DNA from: Leisingera thetidis
GTDB lineage: Bacteria > Pseudomonadota > Alphaproteobacteria > Rhodobacterales > Rhodobacteraceae
Length of the DNA: 64,000 nt
Direction of reading: 5' to 3'
NCBI RefSeq assembly: GCF_025857195.1
Contig: NZ_CP109792.1
Coordinates: 1-64,000, forward strand
Part shown: piece by piece, positions 50,645 to 59,943 of the stretch
Position numbering within the stretch: the stretch's first letter is position 1
Layout of the letters: every line of letters begins with the position of its first letter
Notes under the pieces: model-generated
The model's input: the letters and a program-made list of their open reading frames with translations, nothing else
Told to the model about the DNA's origin: nothing
The model's database searches: none
Translations under genes and position numbers: made by a program

Positions 50645-53368
50645 ATGGATATGACGGGAAATCCAGAGCGCTTTGGCGTGTTGCTGCCTCTCTGGCCGGA
50701 CCTGCATACCCTAGCGACCGAAGCAGAGCAGAATGCCGACAAGCTCCCTGATTTTTCGACCATCCGCCTACGCAGCTTTTCGGAGGCAATGGTTTGCCAC
50801 CTTTTTCGGCACCATGGTTTGCAATTGAACGATGAAGAGAAGCAGTTCGACCGCCTGCAACTGCTTCAGCATAATGATCTTCTGGATCGGCGGATTCTTG
50901 GGCTTTTGCACACCATCCGGAAACTCGGAAACATCGCCGCACACGGAAAGCGTCCTGTATCGGTGGCTGAAGCCCGCGATCTGCTCGATGACGCCCTCTC
51001 GCTGACCGCTTGGTTCTGCCTCGAAATGCGCCCGGATATTGACTGGCAAGCGCGGGGACGTGCCGCGTCCATAACGCCTTCAGCATGTCATGAGACCTCG
51101 CAGGACATGTGCCCAGCCGACGCGAGGGAGAACATTGTCCAAAACCGCGACGCTGGCCTAGAGACCCTGGTCGGGCCACCGCAGACGCGGATCTCGTTGT
51201 GGGACATGTTCGAAGAGGATCTCACGGCCGACCAGCAGAGGGGCATTTCGGCGCTCGATGGATTCCTCGCAGACGACACCCAGCGGGTATTTCTGCTGAA
51301 AGGCTATGCGGGAACGGGGAAAACCTTCCTTGCGGGTGGTCTGACCGAGTTCTTGCTTGCCCAAGGGCGGATGTTCTCGCTTGCGGCCCCGACAGGGCGG
51401 GCAGCCAAAGTCATCACAAAGAAAACCGGGCAGTCAGCGCGAACGATCCACAGCCTGATCTACGACTATAGCGAGATGACCGAGCAGACCGAAGATGACG
51501 GCGATGGGTCGGCCACCTTCAAGATGATTGCCAAGGTCCGGAACAATGATGACCCGGTCGATGCCGTTGCCATCATCGACGAGGCGTCGCTCGTATCGAA
51601 CGTGTATTCCGAAAGTGAATTCTTCCGGTTTGGCAGCGGACATCTGTTGCGGGATCTGATCGAGCACGTGGGTTCAACGCATTCAGGCAACGCCCGAAAG
51701 ATCATCTTCATCGGCGATCCTGCGCAGCTGCCTCCGGTCGGCATGTCGACCTCTCCTGCCCTGGACGCGGATTACCTGCGTGAGACCTTTGGGCTTGATG
51801 CAACCAGCTACGAGTTGACTGAAATCGTCCGCCAGAAAGCTGAAAGCGCGGTAATCCGCAATGTCATGCCCCTGCGCGAAGGCGTTACCAGTGGACGCTT
51901 CAGCAGCCTGACGTTCTCTTTCGACGATGACGTCATCCAACTGCCCAAGGACAGTGTCACACCTCTCTATATGAAGATCCGCGAAGGACGCGGCCCCCAG
52001 GCGCCGATCATCGTTACCCACTCGAATACCGAAGCCGCCAATTTCAACCGCGCGATCCGGGCAGTACTGTTTCCGGGCAAGGCGACAGTGGCGGCCGGTG
52101 ACAGCGTGATTGTTGCGGCCAATGGCTTTTGCGGTCCTCATTACGTCGCCAATGGTGAAATCCTGCAGATCGACGCGGCTGAAGCGACGGTCGAGCGACG
52201 GTCTGTGCAGTTGCTTCAGAAGATCGGCAATAGCGACGTATCGGAACCCATTAATGTCGCGCTGAATTTTCGAGACGTCATGGTTGCGCTGCCGCAATCG
52301 GAAGGTGACGATCTCATCCTGAAGGCAAAGATACTCGACGATTTTCTGCACGGCGACGATGCTAGCTTGGCATCTGCGCAGCAGCGCGCCCTCTACGTCG
52401 ATTTCCTCAAGCGCCACAAGCATATCGACCGGAACAAAGATCGTGATGCATTCCAGTTGGCCCTGCGTTCGGATCCGTATTTCAACGCTCTTCGCCTCAG
52501 GTTTGGCTATGCCATTACCTGCCACAAGGCGCAGGGCGGCGAGTGGAGCCATGTGATCGTCAGTTGCGCAACCCGGCAGAACCCGCGGTCATCGGACTAT
52601 TTTCGCTGGCTCTACACGGCCATGACCCGGACCAGCAGCAAGCTGTATCTTGTCGATCCGCCGGAGATCAGGCTGAAAGCGGCGGGAACCGGATGGGTTA
52701 CGCCGTCTACCAGACAACCCGGCCCACAAAGCCCGGAGTCCGGCCCTCCCGACCAGCGAGCGATGGCCCCTGAACCAGATGGAGGGGCCCCCTCCCCGGC
52801 TTTGTCCCCGCAATCCCTGTTCCGCACTTGGCTTCAAACGGAAATCCGCAACAGGCTGGCCGACACTGGGGTCGAGATCGAGGACGTCGCTCACCACCAG
52901 TATCGAGAGGCGTATTTCTTAAAGCGAGGTGCTGATGCTGTTCGGATCGACATCGGCTACAAGGGAAACTGGACTGTCTCTAGCGTGACCTGCCCGAGGC
53001 CTGACGGCTTCGCGGAGGAAATCATGGCTCGCATCGCTGGATTGTCGGGCCAGAAACCAGGAACCGGCACTTTGAGCTCGGCCAGCGTGGGCGCGCCTGA
53101 CCGCCCGTTCCTGCGGGATTTCCATGACCGGTTGATTGCTGCGCTGTCGAAGAAGGGCATTACGGTCGCCAACTTCAAGGAGCAGCAATGGAGCCAGCGC
53201 TACACTCTCGCGCGCGGTCTGGACACAGTCACGGTAGACATCTTTTACAACGGTAAAAACCAGTTAACCAAGTTCATGCCTGTCAATCCGTCCCTGAACC
53301 CTGAGCCATCACTCATCGCGCTGCAGGATGATGTCGGAACCGTTCTGACCGACGAGGTCGTCCCGTGA
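50645..53368 (+). CDS. RecD-like SF1 helicase with DUF4145/HEPN-like N-terminus
   Basis: A 907-aa protein. Residues ~25-135 are all-helical and contain LLHTIRKLGNIAAHGK, the DUF4145 hallmark, a fold related to HEPN domains. The helicase core follows: Walker A LKGYAGTGKTFLAGGL (about 220), VAIIDEASLVSN (about 310), FIGDPAQLPPVG (about 357) and, far downstream, AITCHKAQGGEW (about 626) with YTAMTRTSSKLYLV (about 660), the RecD/Dda-type set. The C-terminus carries two related ~70-residue units (about 730-800 and 822-890). Its stop overlaps the next gene (GTGA, 53365-53368). AGGGGGA precedes the ATG. Probable defence or repair helicase. Confidence 0.83.
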   Translation: MDMTGNPERFGVLLPLWPDLHTLATEAEQNADKLPDFSTIRLRSFSEAMVCHLFRHHGLQLNDEEKQFDRLQLLQHNDLLDRRILGLLHTIRKLGNIAAHGKRPVSVAEARDLLDDALSLTAWFCLEMRPDIDWQARGRAASITPSACHETSQDMCPADARENIVQNRDAGLETLVGPPQTRISLWDMFEEDLTADQQRGISALDGFLADDTQRVFLLKGYAGTGKTFLAGGLTEFLLAQGRMFSLAAPTGRAAKVITKKTGQSARTIHSLIYDYSEMTEQTEDDGDGSATFKMIAKVRNNDDPVDAVAIIDEASLVSNVYSESEFFRFGSGHLLRDLIEHVGSTHSGNARKIIFIGDPAQLPPVGMSTSPALDADYLRETFGLDATSYELTEIVRQKAESAVIRNVMPLREGVTSGRFSSLTFSFDDDVIQLPKDSVTPLYMKIREGRGPQAPIIVTHSNTEAANFNRAIRAVLFPGKATVAAGDSVIVAANGFCGPHYVANGEILQIDAAEATVERRSVQLLQKIGNSDVSEPINVALNFRDVMVALPQSEGDDLILKAKILDDFLHGDDASLASAQQRALYVDFLKRHKHIDRNKDRDAFQLALRSDPYFNALRLRFGYAITCHKAQGGEWSHVIVSCATRQNPRSSDYFRWLYTAMTRTSSKLYLVDPPEIRLKAAGTGWVTPSTRQPGPQSPESGPPDQRAMAPEPDGGAPSPALSPQSLFRTWLQTEIRNRLADTGVEIEDVAHHQYREAYFLKRGADAVRIDIGYKGNWTVSSVTCPRPDGFAEEIMARIAGLSGQKPGTGTLSSASVGAPDRPFLRDFHDRLIAALSKKGITVANFKEQQWSQRYTLARGLDTVTVDIFYNGKNQLTKFMPVNPSLNPEPSLIALQDDVGTVLTDEVVP

Positions 53369-55383
53369 GCATCTTTAGCGGGAGCCGGCCAAATAGGAGT
53401 TTGGGGGCGGGAAATTGGAACCATCGCTCCAAAGAGGTCACCGAACTTAGGAAAGGTGGCCAGCTTGCTGCTGCACATGCACTCTCACTGGAGCGCATCG
53501 CTGATTCCGAGGCCGATGACTACGACCGCGCCGCCTATGCATGGTGTTTGATTGCGCTCGTGAAACAGCATTCAGCCGATGGTAATCACGTGGCGCTGTC
53601 CGACTATCTGGACCAGTTACGGCGCTTCGAAGTCCCGGCCTCAGACGCAATGCTGGCGGAGCATCGCGCGAAGGCTCTGGACCTCGCGAACCCCGACCGC
53701 CGTGCCATGCAGTCAGCTCGCATTCTGAGCAAGCAGGGAAAGCACGAGGAGGCCGCAAGGATCTACGCCGACCTTGATGCGAACGGAAAGCTGGCACCAG
53801 AGGATCGGAAGGCGTGGGGGTGGGAACTCTACCGCCTAATCAAAGTCGAACTCGAACAGACGCAGGACGAGAAACTGTCTCCGCCAGTTGTTCAGCGCGT
53901 GAAGAGGAACCTGAACACCTATCTGAAGCTAGCGATTGGCGGCCCCGACCTTTTGCACAGCCTCATGCTGCGGCAAGCGTTGCGCCTGACAAAGGGCGAA
54001 CAGCTCAAGCTTCTTCCTTTTCTTCGCCTCTGGAACCCGGATCAGTTCAACGACGAGGACTTCGACCGGCAGAAGGGAAAGGACGGAAAGACCTACCCGT
54101 CCCTCGTCGAGCAGGTGATCCAGGCCGCGTCGGCCGAGGCAGCCCAGAGCGATCGCGTGGATGACTGCCAATTCATTTTGCCGCATGTGCAGGCCGCGAT
54201 GAAGCGCTTCCCGGATAACATCTGGCTCAAGTTCAATCTCACGAAACTACTGCGGGGCATTGGGCGTATTGATGAAGCGCTCAAGCTGGCCGTCGAATTT
54301 GCGCGCGAGAAGGCTTCTGAGTATTGGGCTTGGGAACTGATCGGTGACCTGGTGCCAAACGATATCGATCTGCGGCGCTCGTGCTATGCCAAGGCCCTGA
54401 GCTGTTCACAGGACGATAACTTCGTAGGGAAGGTCCGCCTCAAGTTCGCCGCTCTGTTGGGAGAAAGCCACCCTGCCGAAGCCCGGTTCGAGGCAGAGCG
54501 AATGATTGCACACCGCGCCCGCGCCGGATACGCGATACCCCGCGAAGCACAGAGTCTTGTTGAAAGACTTTCTGCGGTGACGCCAAACACGACTGATCGC
54601 GCCTTCTATGGCAGCCTGAGCGATGCGGCGGAAGCTTTGCTTTTCTCGCACCTCCCGTGGACCGATGCGTGCCTCGGGGACGTTTTCGCGATCGAGGGGC
54701 GAGATGGTCAGAAGCCTCGAAGGCGCCGCAGAATCTATTTGAAGGGGAATCCGTTCGCACTCGAGCTGAGCCTGCCCGACAGCCATCCGGACATCCGCAG
54801 GTTGGCCGAAGGAACGCCGATCAAGTTGCAATTAGAGACATCAAAGGCCGAGCCAAAGCGCACAATAATTCACCGGATCAGCCGCCGGGAAGACGGCACA
54901 CCCATGGACATCATGCCCTTTCGGGTTGGTGTCATCGACCACATCAACCATGGAAAGTCTCTGCTTCACGTCATCGTAGCACGCGGCGTGGATGGAACTT
55001 GCCCAATCTCACTTTGCCCGGGGCAGGTGGAGATTGGAACCACCGTGGCAGTTCGTCTTTCCCAGCACCATTCGAAGAACGGCCTTCGCACGCGTATACT
55101 CGAAATTGAACCCACCGAACAATCACCTTCTCCTGATGTCTGTCGCCCATTCCGCGAGGCAACGAACGTGACGCCGAGCGGGCTGGGGTTCACACTTGGA
55201 GATATCTTCATTCCTCCTCACATGATCACTGCTGAAGGGGTACAGGCGGGCGATCTTGTGGAAGGCGTGGCTGTTGCAAGTTTCGATAAGAAGCGTGGGA
55301 AATGGGGAATGAAGGCGATCCAGGCGAAAGTTGTCGCGCGAAATCACTTCGACTTTGGAGGTGAAAACGATGACTGGGAATAG
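53365..55383 (+). CDS. TPR protein with C-terminal cold-shock-like OB folds
   Basis: A 672-aa protein starting with GTG at 53365 inside the helicase stop. The first ~420 residues are helical repeats (QSARILSKQGKHEEAARIYADL; FNLTKLLRGIGRIDEALKLA) typical of tetratricopeptide-like solenoids. The last ~200 hold two OB-fold-like segments: RVGVIDHINHGKSLLHVIVA and GFTLGDIFIPPHMI followed by GVQAGDLVEGVAVASFDKKR, which resemble cold-shock/S1 nucleic-acid-binding strands. Together with the helicase it forms a two-gene module placed between transfer genes. Exact family unknown to me. Confidence 0.75.
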   Translation: MSIFSGSRPNRSLGAGNWNHRSKEVTELRKGGQLAAAHALSLERIADSEADDYDRAAYAWCLIALVKQHSADGNHVALSDYLDQLRRFEVPASDAMLAEHRAKALDLANPDRRAMQSARILSKQGKHEEAARIYADLDANGKLAPEDRKAWGWELYRLIKVELEQTQDEKLSPPVVQRVKRNLNTYLKLAIGGPDLLHSLMLRQALRLTKGEQLKLLPFLRLWNPDQFNDEDFDRQKGKDGKTYPSLVEQVIQAASAEAAQSDRVDDCQFILPHVQAAMKRFPDNIWLKFNLTKLLRGIGRIDEALKLAVEFAREKASEYWAWELIGDLVPNDIDLRRSCYAKALSCSQDDNFVGKVRLKFAALLGESHPAEARFEAERMIAHRARAGYAIPREAQSLVERLSAVTPNTTDRAFYGSLSDAAEALLFSHLPWTDACLGDVFAIEGRDGQKPRRRRRIYLKGNPFALELSLPDSHPDIRRLAEGTPIKLQLETSKAEPKRTIIHRISRREDGTPMDIMPFRVGVIDHINHGKSLLHVIVARGVDGTCPISLCPGQVEIGTTVAVRLSQHHSKNGLRTRILEIEPTEQSPSPDVCRPFREATNVTPSGLGFTLGDIFIPPHMITAEGVQAGDLVEGVAVASFDKKRGKWGMKAIQAKVVARNHFDFGGENDDWE

Positions 55384-55422
55384 CCGTCGCAAAGCACAGA
55401 ACTAGAGCAATTCTCTCTATGC

Positions 55423-56448
55423 TTATCTTCCCAATCGCTTTGCCCTCTCGGCCATCCTGACCACCTGCGCGCTCGCCGTCGCCGCGGCGCTCTTTACCGC
55501 AGCAGGAGCGTGTACAGTTCCACGTCCAATCGCCTCACCCGTCGTGAGCGCCCCTATCCGCGCCCTGCCCTGGACACCAGATGTGTTAGCCAGCCCTCGC
55601 AGTACCCCTGCGGACCCGCTGACGATCGCCGGTGCCGCCACCACCATTAGGTTTCCCGAGATGCCGCGAACGATCAGGGGTGTTGCTGCTACAAATCCTT
55701 TGGCCAGGAAAACCATGACGAAGAACGGCACGAGCGATCCGATGTTGGTTGCCGAGTTCGGATCACCGAGCTGGGCTAGCAGCGAATTCGCCATGCCGAC
55801 GACGGTAGAGAACATTGCTGCGATTACGATGGGGTAGAAGGCATAGCTGACTGTCGTCGAGACCCATCTGTGGAAGAAATCCTTGGTCGCGTCAAAGAGC
55901 GACAGTGCGATCATGATCGGAGCGAGGCCAAGCATGAGTGTCAGCATCATCTTGGCGAAGATGAGTACGATGCCGGTCATGAAGCCGAGAAGGCTGAGGA
56001 GCACCAGGCCAATGCCGCCGAGGATCGCTCCGGTCATCCAGTTGAGGTTGTTGCCGATAGCGTTAAGGTATTGGCTGAACTCTGTAATCAGTCGGTCGAA
56101 TTCGGCTGCGAAATAGGTAGCGCCCGCCCCGCCGCCCCCGACTGATGAAATCAGTGCGCCCGCCACATAGTCGAGCCCACCAATGACTGCATTTGCGACA
56201 GCGTTGAAGTTGGCCCAGTTGAAAGCGAAGACCCCTATCAGCATCAGCTTGATCAGGTACCAGAAGAAACTTGCCCCATCCATGCTGCGGAACTGGAATG
56301 CCATGTTGATGCAGACGCCGATCAGCGAAAGCGTGACCATCAGCAGGACGATCGTGCCGGTATTGCTCGCCACGGCCCCGAACTGGGACTCGGCCGCATC
56401 GGCGAGGAAGCCGTCGGCGGTTCCAACCATCCAGCTGACGATGCTCAT
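55423..56448 (-). CDS. virB6: VirB6-like polytopic inner-membrane protein
   Basis: A 341-aa protein with at least five hydrophobic segments (e.g. TIVLLMVTLSLIGVCINMAF, YLIKLMLIGVFAF, GLVLLSLLGFMTGIVLIFAK, FYPIVIAAMFSTVVGM), followed by a basic cytoplasmic tail. This is the pattern of VirB6, which passes DNA through the inner membrane. The ATG at 56448 overlaps the previous gene's stop (TAATG). It is the last gene of the virB block on this strand and converges with the TPR gene. Confidence 0.88.
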   Translation of the reverse strand: MSIVSWMVGTADGFLADAAESQFGAVASNTGTIVLLMVTLSLIGVCINMAFQFRSMDGASFFWYLIKLMLIGVFAFNWANFNAVANAVIGGLDYVAGALISSVGGGGAGATYFAAEFDRLITEFSQYLNAIGNNLNWMTGAILGGIGLVLLSLLGFMTGIVLIFAKMMLTLMLGLAPIMIALSLFDATKDFFHRWVSTTVSYAFYPIVIAAMFSTVVGMANSLLAQLGDPNSATNIGSLVPFFVMVFLAKGFVAATPLIVRGISGNLMVVAAPAIVSGSAGVLRGLANTSGVQGRARIGALTTGEAIGRGTVHAPAAVKSAAATASAQVVRMAERAKRLGR

Positions 56449-56867
56449 TACCAGTTGCCTTGCGCTTCGCAGATATCCTGGACGGCGCGGGCGATCTGGT
56501 TCTGTTCGTTGCGGAGGGCCAATTGGGCTTGAGTGTGCTCCGCTTGGGTGTTGCTCGCGAACTGTTCCTCGTACTCGGTCGAAGCGGCATCCCAAGACGG
56601 GAAGCGCACATCACAGCCGCAATCGCCACTTTCGTTGATCGCCTCCCATGACCGCAACTCGTAGAGACGCATCAACGTCAGCGCCTTGTAGGCTTCCCGC
56701 GGATTGATTTCGTCCATCCAAGTCGGGCGCGCCGGACGATCGTTGCAGATCCGGTACTGTTGAGGCGACATATCGACCGTGAGATCGTTTGAGATCGGAG
56801 GCGAAGTCTGCGCCACAAGTGGGCCCGCAAGGGCGGCAAGCATAACTGCGAGGATTGGTTTTCGCAT
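56448..56867 (-). CDS. Secreted protein of unknown function in the virB operon, 139 aa
   Basis: MRKPILAVMLAALAGPLVAQ is a clear signal peptide. The mature part holds three or four cysteines (RICNDR, GDCGCDVRF, VQDICEAQ) and an amphipathic helical C-terminus. Between virB11 and virB6 a periplasmic accessory is plausible, but I know no function. The start at 56867 is chosen for the signal peptide; a longer in-frame start at 56897 would overlap virB11. Confidence 0.75.
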   Translation of the reverse strand: MRKPILAVMLAALAGPLVAQTSPPISNDLTVDMSPQQYRICNDRPARPTWMDEINPREAYKALTLMRLYELRSWEAINESGDCGCDVRFPSWDAASTEYEEQFASNTQAEHTQAQLALRNEQNQIARAVQDICEAQGNW

Positions 56868-56883
56868 CTGGGGGGGTCCTTTT

Positions 56884-57918
56884 TTACTCAGCGGCAACGG
56901 AGGGGCTCTTGTTGCCTCTGCCGTCGACCGTGTCGAGGTTCAAATCTGTGGTTTGACCCGGCAGGAAGAACTCGGTGATTCCGCGCGCGCCTTCATGGCG
57001 GCCTGCCTGAATGATCACGTCGATTGAGCCCTCGATATAATCGATCATGTCGGCATAGGTCATCGGCACATCGGTTTTCAGGGCGGCGATGGCGAGGCGG
57101 CGAACAGCAAGTTGTGGAGTCTCGGCATGGAGCGTAGTCAGCGATCCACCGTGGCCGGTGTTGATTGCCTCGAGAAACGTCATCGCCTCGCGCCCGCGGA
57201 CTTCGCCTAGGACGATCCGGTCAGGTCGCATGCGAAGCGTTGAGGCCAAGAGCACATCGGCACCGCGGGCATCCGTGTCCCGGTCCGCGATCAACGTCAC
57301 GGCATTGGGCTGCTCGGGGCGCAGCTCGGCCGCCTCCTCGATGGTGATGATCCGCTCTTCGGGCGGGATCAGTGAAAGGATCTTGCGCGCCGCGACCGTC
57401 TTGCCGGTCGATGTACCGCCCGAAACGATCATGTTGAGCTTGTTCTCGACGCAGAAGCGCAGCGCGGCGTCGATGTCGCCGGAGGCAACCACATTGCGCA
57501 GCGCGGCGTTTCGTTCGCGCCGCAGACATTCGAGGCTGCGCTCCTTTCCATAGAGGAAGCCGAGCCGGATTGCCTCCAGCGGCAGGGAGGAGAAGAACCG
57601 CAACGATATTGAAAACCCGCCCTCGACTGCCGGCGGCTGGATCACCTGCGCGCGGATCGGGCGATCTCGATATAGGATCGAGACCGAGACAATGGGCTTC
57701 TTCGTGCTGAGCGTCGTCGAGGCGGCCGAGGCGATCTGGTTGCCGAGGTCCTTGATCTCGGTCTGGCTCAGCGGGCTGCCGAGACCTCGCATGAAGTGAT
57801 CGCCCTGGAATTCGCCCCAGACTTGTCCGTCGGGATTGATGCAGATCTCGATCGTGTCGTCGCGCAGGACCTCGGGGCCGAAACGGTCGAGCGACGCTTC
57901 CAGATAACTTGCAGCCAT
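56884..57918 (-). CDS. virB11: VirB11 secretion ATPase
   Basis: A 344-aa hexameric traffic ATPase. It shows Walker A VSGGTSTGKTVAARKIL (about residue 170), the Asp box ITIEEAAEL (about 195), Walker B VLGEVRGREAMTF (about 240) and the His box GSLTTLHAETP (about 265). It powers pilus assembly and DNA export at the cytoplasmic face of the inner membrane. The ATG at 57918 starts two bases after the virB10 stop. Confidence 0.96.
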   Translation of the reverse strand: MAASYLEASLDRFGPEVLRDDTIEICINPDGQVWGEFQGDHFMRGLGSPLSQTEIKDLGNQIASAASTTLSTKKPIVSVSILYRDRPIRAQVIQPPAVEGGFSISLRFFSSLPLEAIRLGFLYGKERSLECLRRERNAALRNVVASGDIDAALRFCVENKLNMIVSGGTSTGKTVAARKILSLIPPEERIITIEEAAELRPEQPNAVTLIADRDTDARGADVLLASTLRMRPDRIVLGEVRGREAMTFLEAINTGHGGSLTTLHAETPQLAVRRLAIAALKTDVPMTYADMIDYIEGSIDVIIQAGRHEGARGITEFFLPGQTTDLNLDTVDGRGNKSPSVAAE

Positions 57919-57919
57919 G

Positions 57920-59245
57920 TCAGAAAATCTCGAGGTCACGATCGACCATGACCGTGATCCGTGTACCCTGATCGACATGTATCACTGGCCGGATCGCCAG
58001 ATAGTCCTGCATCACGCTTTGCGTGCTATCGCGCAGGTCGGTGCCGACATCACTCGCAACATCGGCCGCCACCTCGCTGTCGATTTGACCCGCTGCAGCC
58101 GCAGGCAGGGCGCCGATCAAGGAGATCAGCGCGGCCGAGCCGAAGCGTTGCGCGAAACGGGTGTCGACAAACCCGGTGGTGCCAGTACGGCCGAGTTCGT
58201 CTCCACCGAAGGCGCTGATCTGCACGGTCTGATTGTCGGGCAAGATGATCCGGTCCCATGCCACCATGACGCGCGATTGGGCGAGTGCGACATCGGAGCG
58301 GTAGCGCCCGATCAGCCGCGCGCCGCGCGGGATCAGGATACGGGTTCCATCGAAAGAATGGACGTCTTCCGAGACGATGGCGCGGATCGCGCCGGGCAGT
58401 GTGCTGTCGAGAGCCGTCTCTGTCACAGCCTGAATCATGGTGCCCTGAACAACCGTGTTCGATGGGTTCGCGATCACTTCGGCACGTGTCACCTGCGCAG
58501 GTTGTGCGCCCGAACGAACAAAGGCTTCATCTGCATTCAAACGTGCGGCTTCCAGCGTGTTCTCCCTATCCGCACCCGCGCCCATCCCGGAGAACGCGAT
58601 CATAGGAGACGCGATACGCTCTGCGCGGGCCTCAGCTTCAGCAGCGCGCCGCCTTTCGAGTTCGGCCAGCCGCAATTCTTCTTCACTTGGTCCCAATGAG
58701 GTCGGCTCTGGTGGTGCAAGCCGTGCAAGTTCCAAGTCCATGCGGAGCTGATCCAATTCGCGGTACCGCTCGGTCAGCTGCCGCTCGAGGGCACGCTGAG
58801 CCTCGGCGGATGCTTCCTGTAAGGTGGCAATTTGCGCCGTCAGGTCCGCAATAGCCTGCTCCGCCCCGCTATCCGCGGCCTCGGCCGGTCTTGCGCGCAG
58901 TTCCTCGAGTTCCGCTCTCAATGTCGCAAGACTTTCCATCAGCGCGAGTTCAGACTCGCTCGGACCTGTGTCCGCAGGCGGGGCTTGGCTGGGCTCCGGG
59001 GTAGAAATCGGCGCCAGATCTCCGAATCCGGGGCCGCTGCTCTGGAACTCCTCCGGCGCGGCGGTCGCCATTGGTGCTTCTGCCGACGGCTGTAGGGCAG
59101 CCCACGCCAGACCACCTGCTGCGGCGATGCCGACGACTCCAAGGATCGCGGCAAGCGGTGCAGGCCGCTTGTTTGCCTTCGCTTTGCCTGTCGAACCTTC
59201 GAGAGCCGCGAGGCGCGCGGCGAGGTCTTCCGTACCTTCGGTCAT
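57920..59245 (-). CDS. virB10: VirB10 core-complex protein
   Basis: A 441-aa protein with a cytoplasmic N-terminus, one membrane segment (PLAAILGVVGIAAAGGLAWA, about 29-48), a proline-rich and coiled-coil periplasmic part, and the VirB10/TrbI domain with QAVTETALDSTLPGAIRAIV and ILIPRGARLIGRYRSDV (about 300-350). It spans both membranes and relays energy to the outer-membrane pore. The ATG at 59245 overlaps the virB9 stop (ATGA). Confidence 0.95.
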   Translation of the reverse strand: MTEGTEDLAARLAALEGSTGKAKANKRPAPLAAILGVVGIAAAGGLAWAALQPSAEAPMATAAPEEFQSSGPGFGDLAPISTPEPSQAPPADTGPSESELALMESLATLRAELEELRARPAEAADSGAEQAIADLTAQIATLQEASAEAQRALERQLTERYRELDQLRMDLELARLAPPEPTSLGPSEEELRLAELERRRAAEAEARAERIASPMIAFSGMGAGADRENTLEAARLNADEAFVRSGAQPAQVTRAEVIANPSNTVVQGTMIQAVTETALDSTLPGAIRAIVSEDVHSFDGTRILIPRGARLIGRYRSDVALAQSRVMVAWDRIILPDNQTVQISAFGGDELGRTGTTGFVDTRFAQRFGSAALISLIGALPAAAAGQIDSEVAADVASDVGTDLRDSTQSVMQDYLAIRPVIHVDQGTRITVMVDRDLEIF

Positions 59246-59943
59246 GATGTGGCCTGTCCTGCGTCCTGGACGCAAATCACCTCTTCGCCGAGGCGAAGGA
59301 CCCATTGCCGGTTGACGCCGGACACGCGGATGACGCCGTCACTCAAGGCCTGGCTGTTCACCGCGCGTTCCCTGCCGTTCGAATATCGGAAGATGGCGGG
59401 CACCGGCGCATTCCGTGCGAACCGGAAATACGTGAAGGTACCATCATCCCAGATGGCCGTCGGCGTGAACTCTTCTCGGGCACTGACCGCATAGTTCGCG
59501 TTCGGCGCATCGGCCGCAACCGCCCTGGTGGGTTGCACGCGGTTTTCAGGATAGCGGAACTGCACGACATAATGCGGCGTCTCCCGGGCTTCGACGACAT
59601 GGAAGTAGTAGGAGCGACGGTTGGTGTAGACGGTGATGTTGGTGGCGACGCCAGATGCTGTCGGCTTGATGGCGAAGGCACGGCCACCCGGGACACCGTC
59701 GAATTGAAACCCGACCGTATCGCCGGCGATGATCGAGCGGATGGTTTCACCCTCACCGAATTCGACTGTGGTGACGCGGGTCAGAGTCGTGACGACACGG
59801 TAAACCTGGCCTTCAGTCCAGGTCGCGACGCGCACGCGATTGTCATGAGAACCTGGGCGGGGCGTAGTTTCGGCCAAAGCAGTCGTTCCCGCGAACGCGA
59901 GAATACTGGCGGCCAGCAGCGCAGAGATTGGAGTGCGAGTCAT
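59242..59943 (-). CDS. virB9: VirB9 core-complex protein
   Basis: A 233-aa protein with a signal peptide (MTRTPISALLAASILAFAG...ALA) and the VirB9 pattern: YRVVTTLTRVTTVEFGEGE, FAIKPTASGVATNITVYTNRR-type strand pair, YYFHVV and, at the C-terminus, FTYFRFARNAPVPAIFRYS. It forms the outer-membrane core ring with VirB7 and VirB10. Start and stop overlap virB8 and virB10 by four bases each. Confidence 0.95.
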   Translation of the reverse strand: MTRTPISALLAASILAFAGTTALAETTPRPGSHDNRVRVATWTEGQVYRVVTTLTRVTTVEFGEGETIRSIIAGDTVGFQFDGVPGGRAFAIKPTASGVATNITVYTNRRSYYFHVVEARETPHYVVQFRYPENRVQPTRAVAADAPNANYAVSAREEFTPTAIWDDGTFTYFRFARNAPVPAIFRYSNGRERAVNSQALSDGVIRVSGVNRQWVLRLGEEVICVQDAGQATS

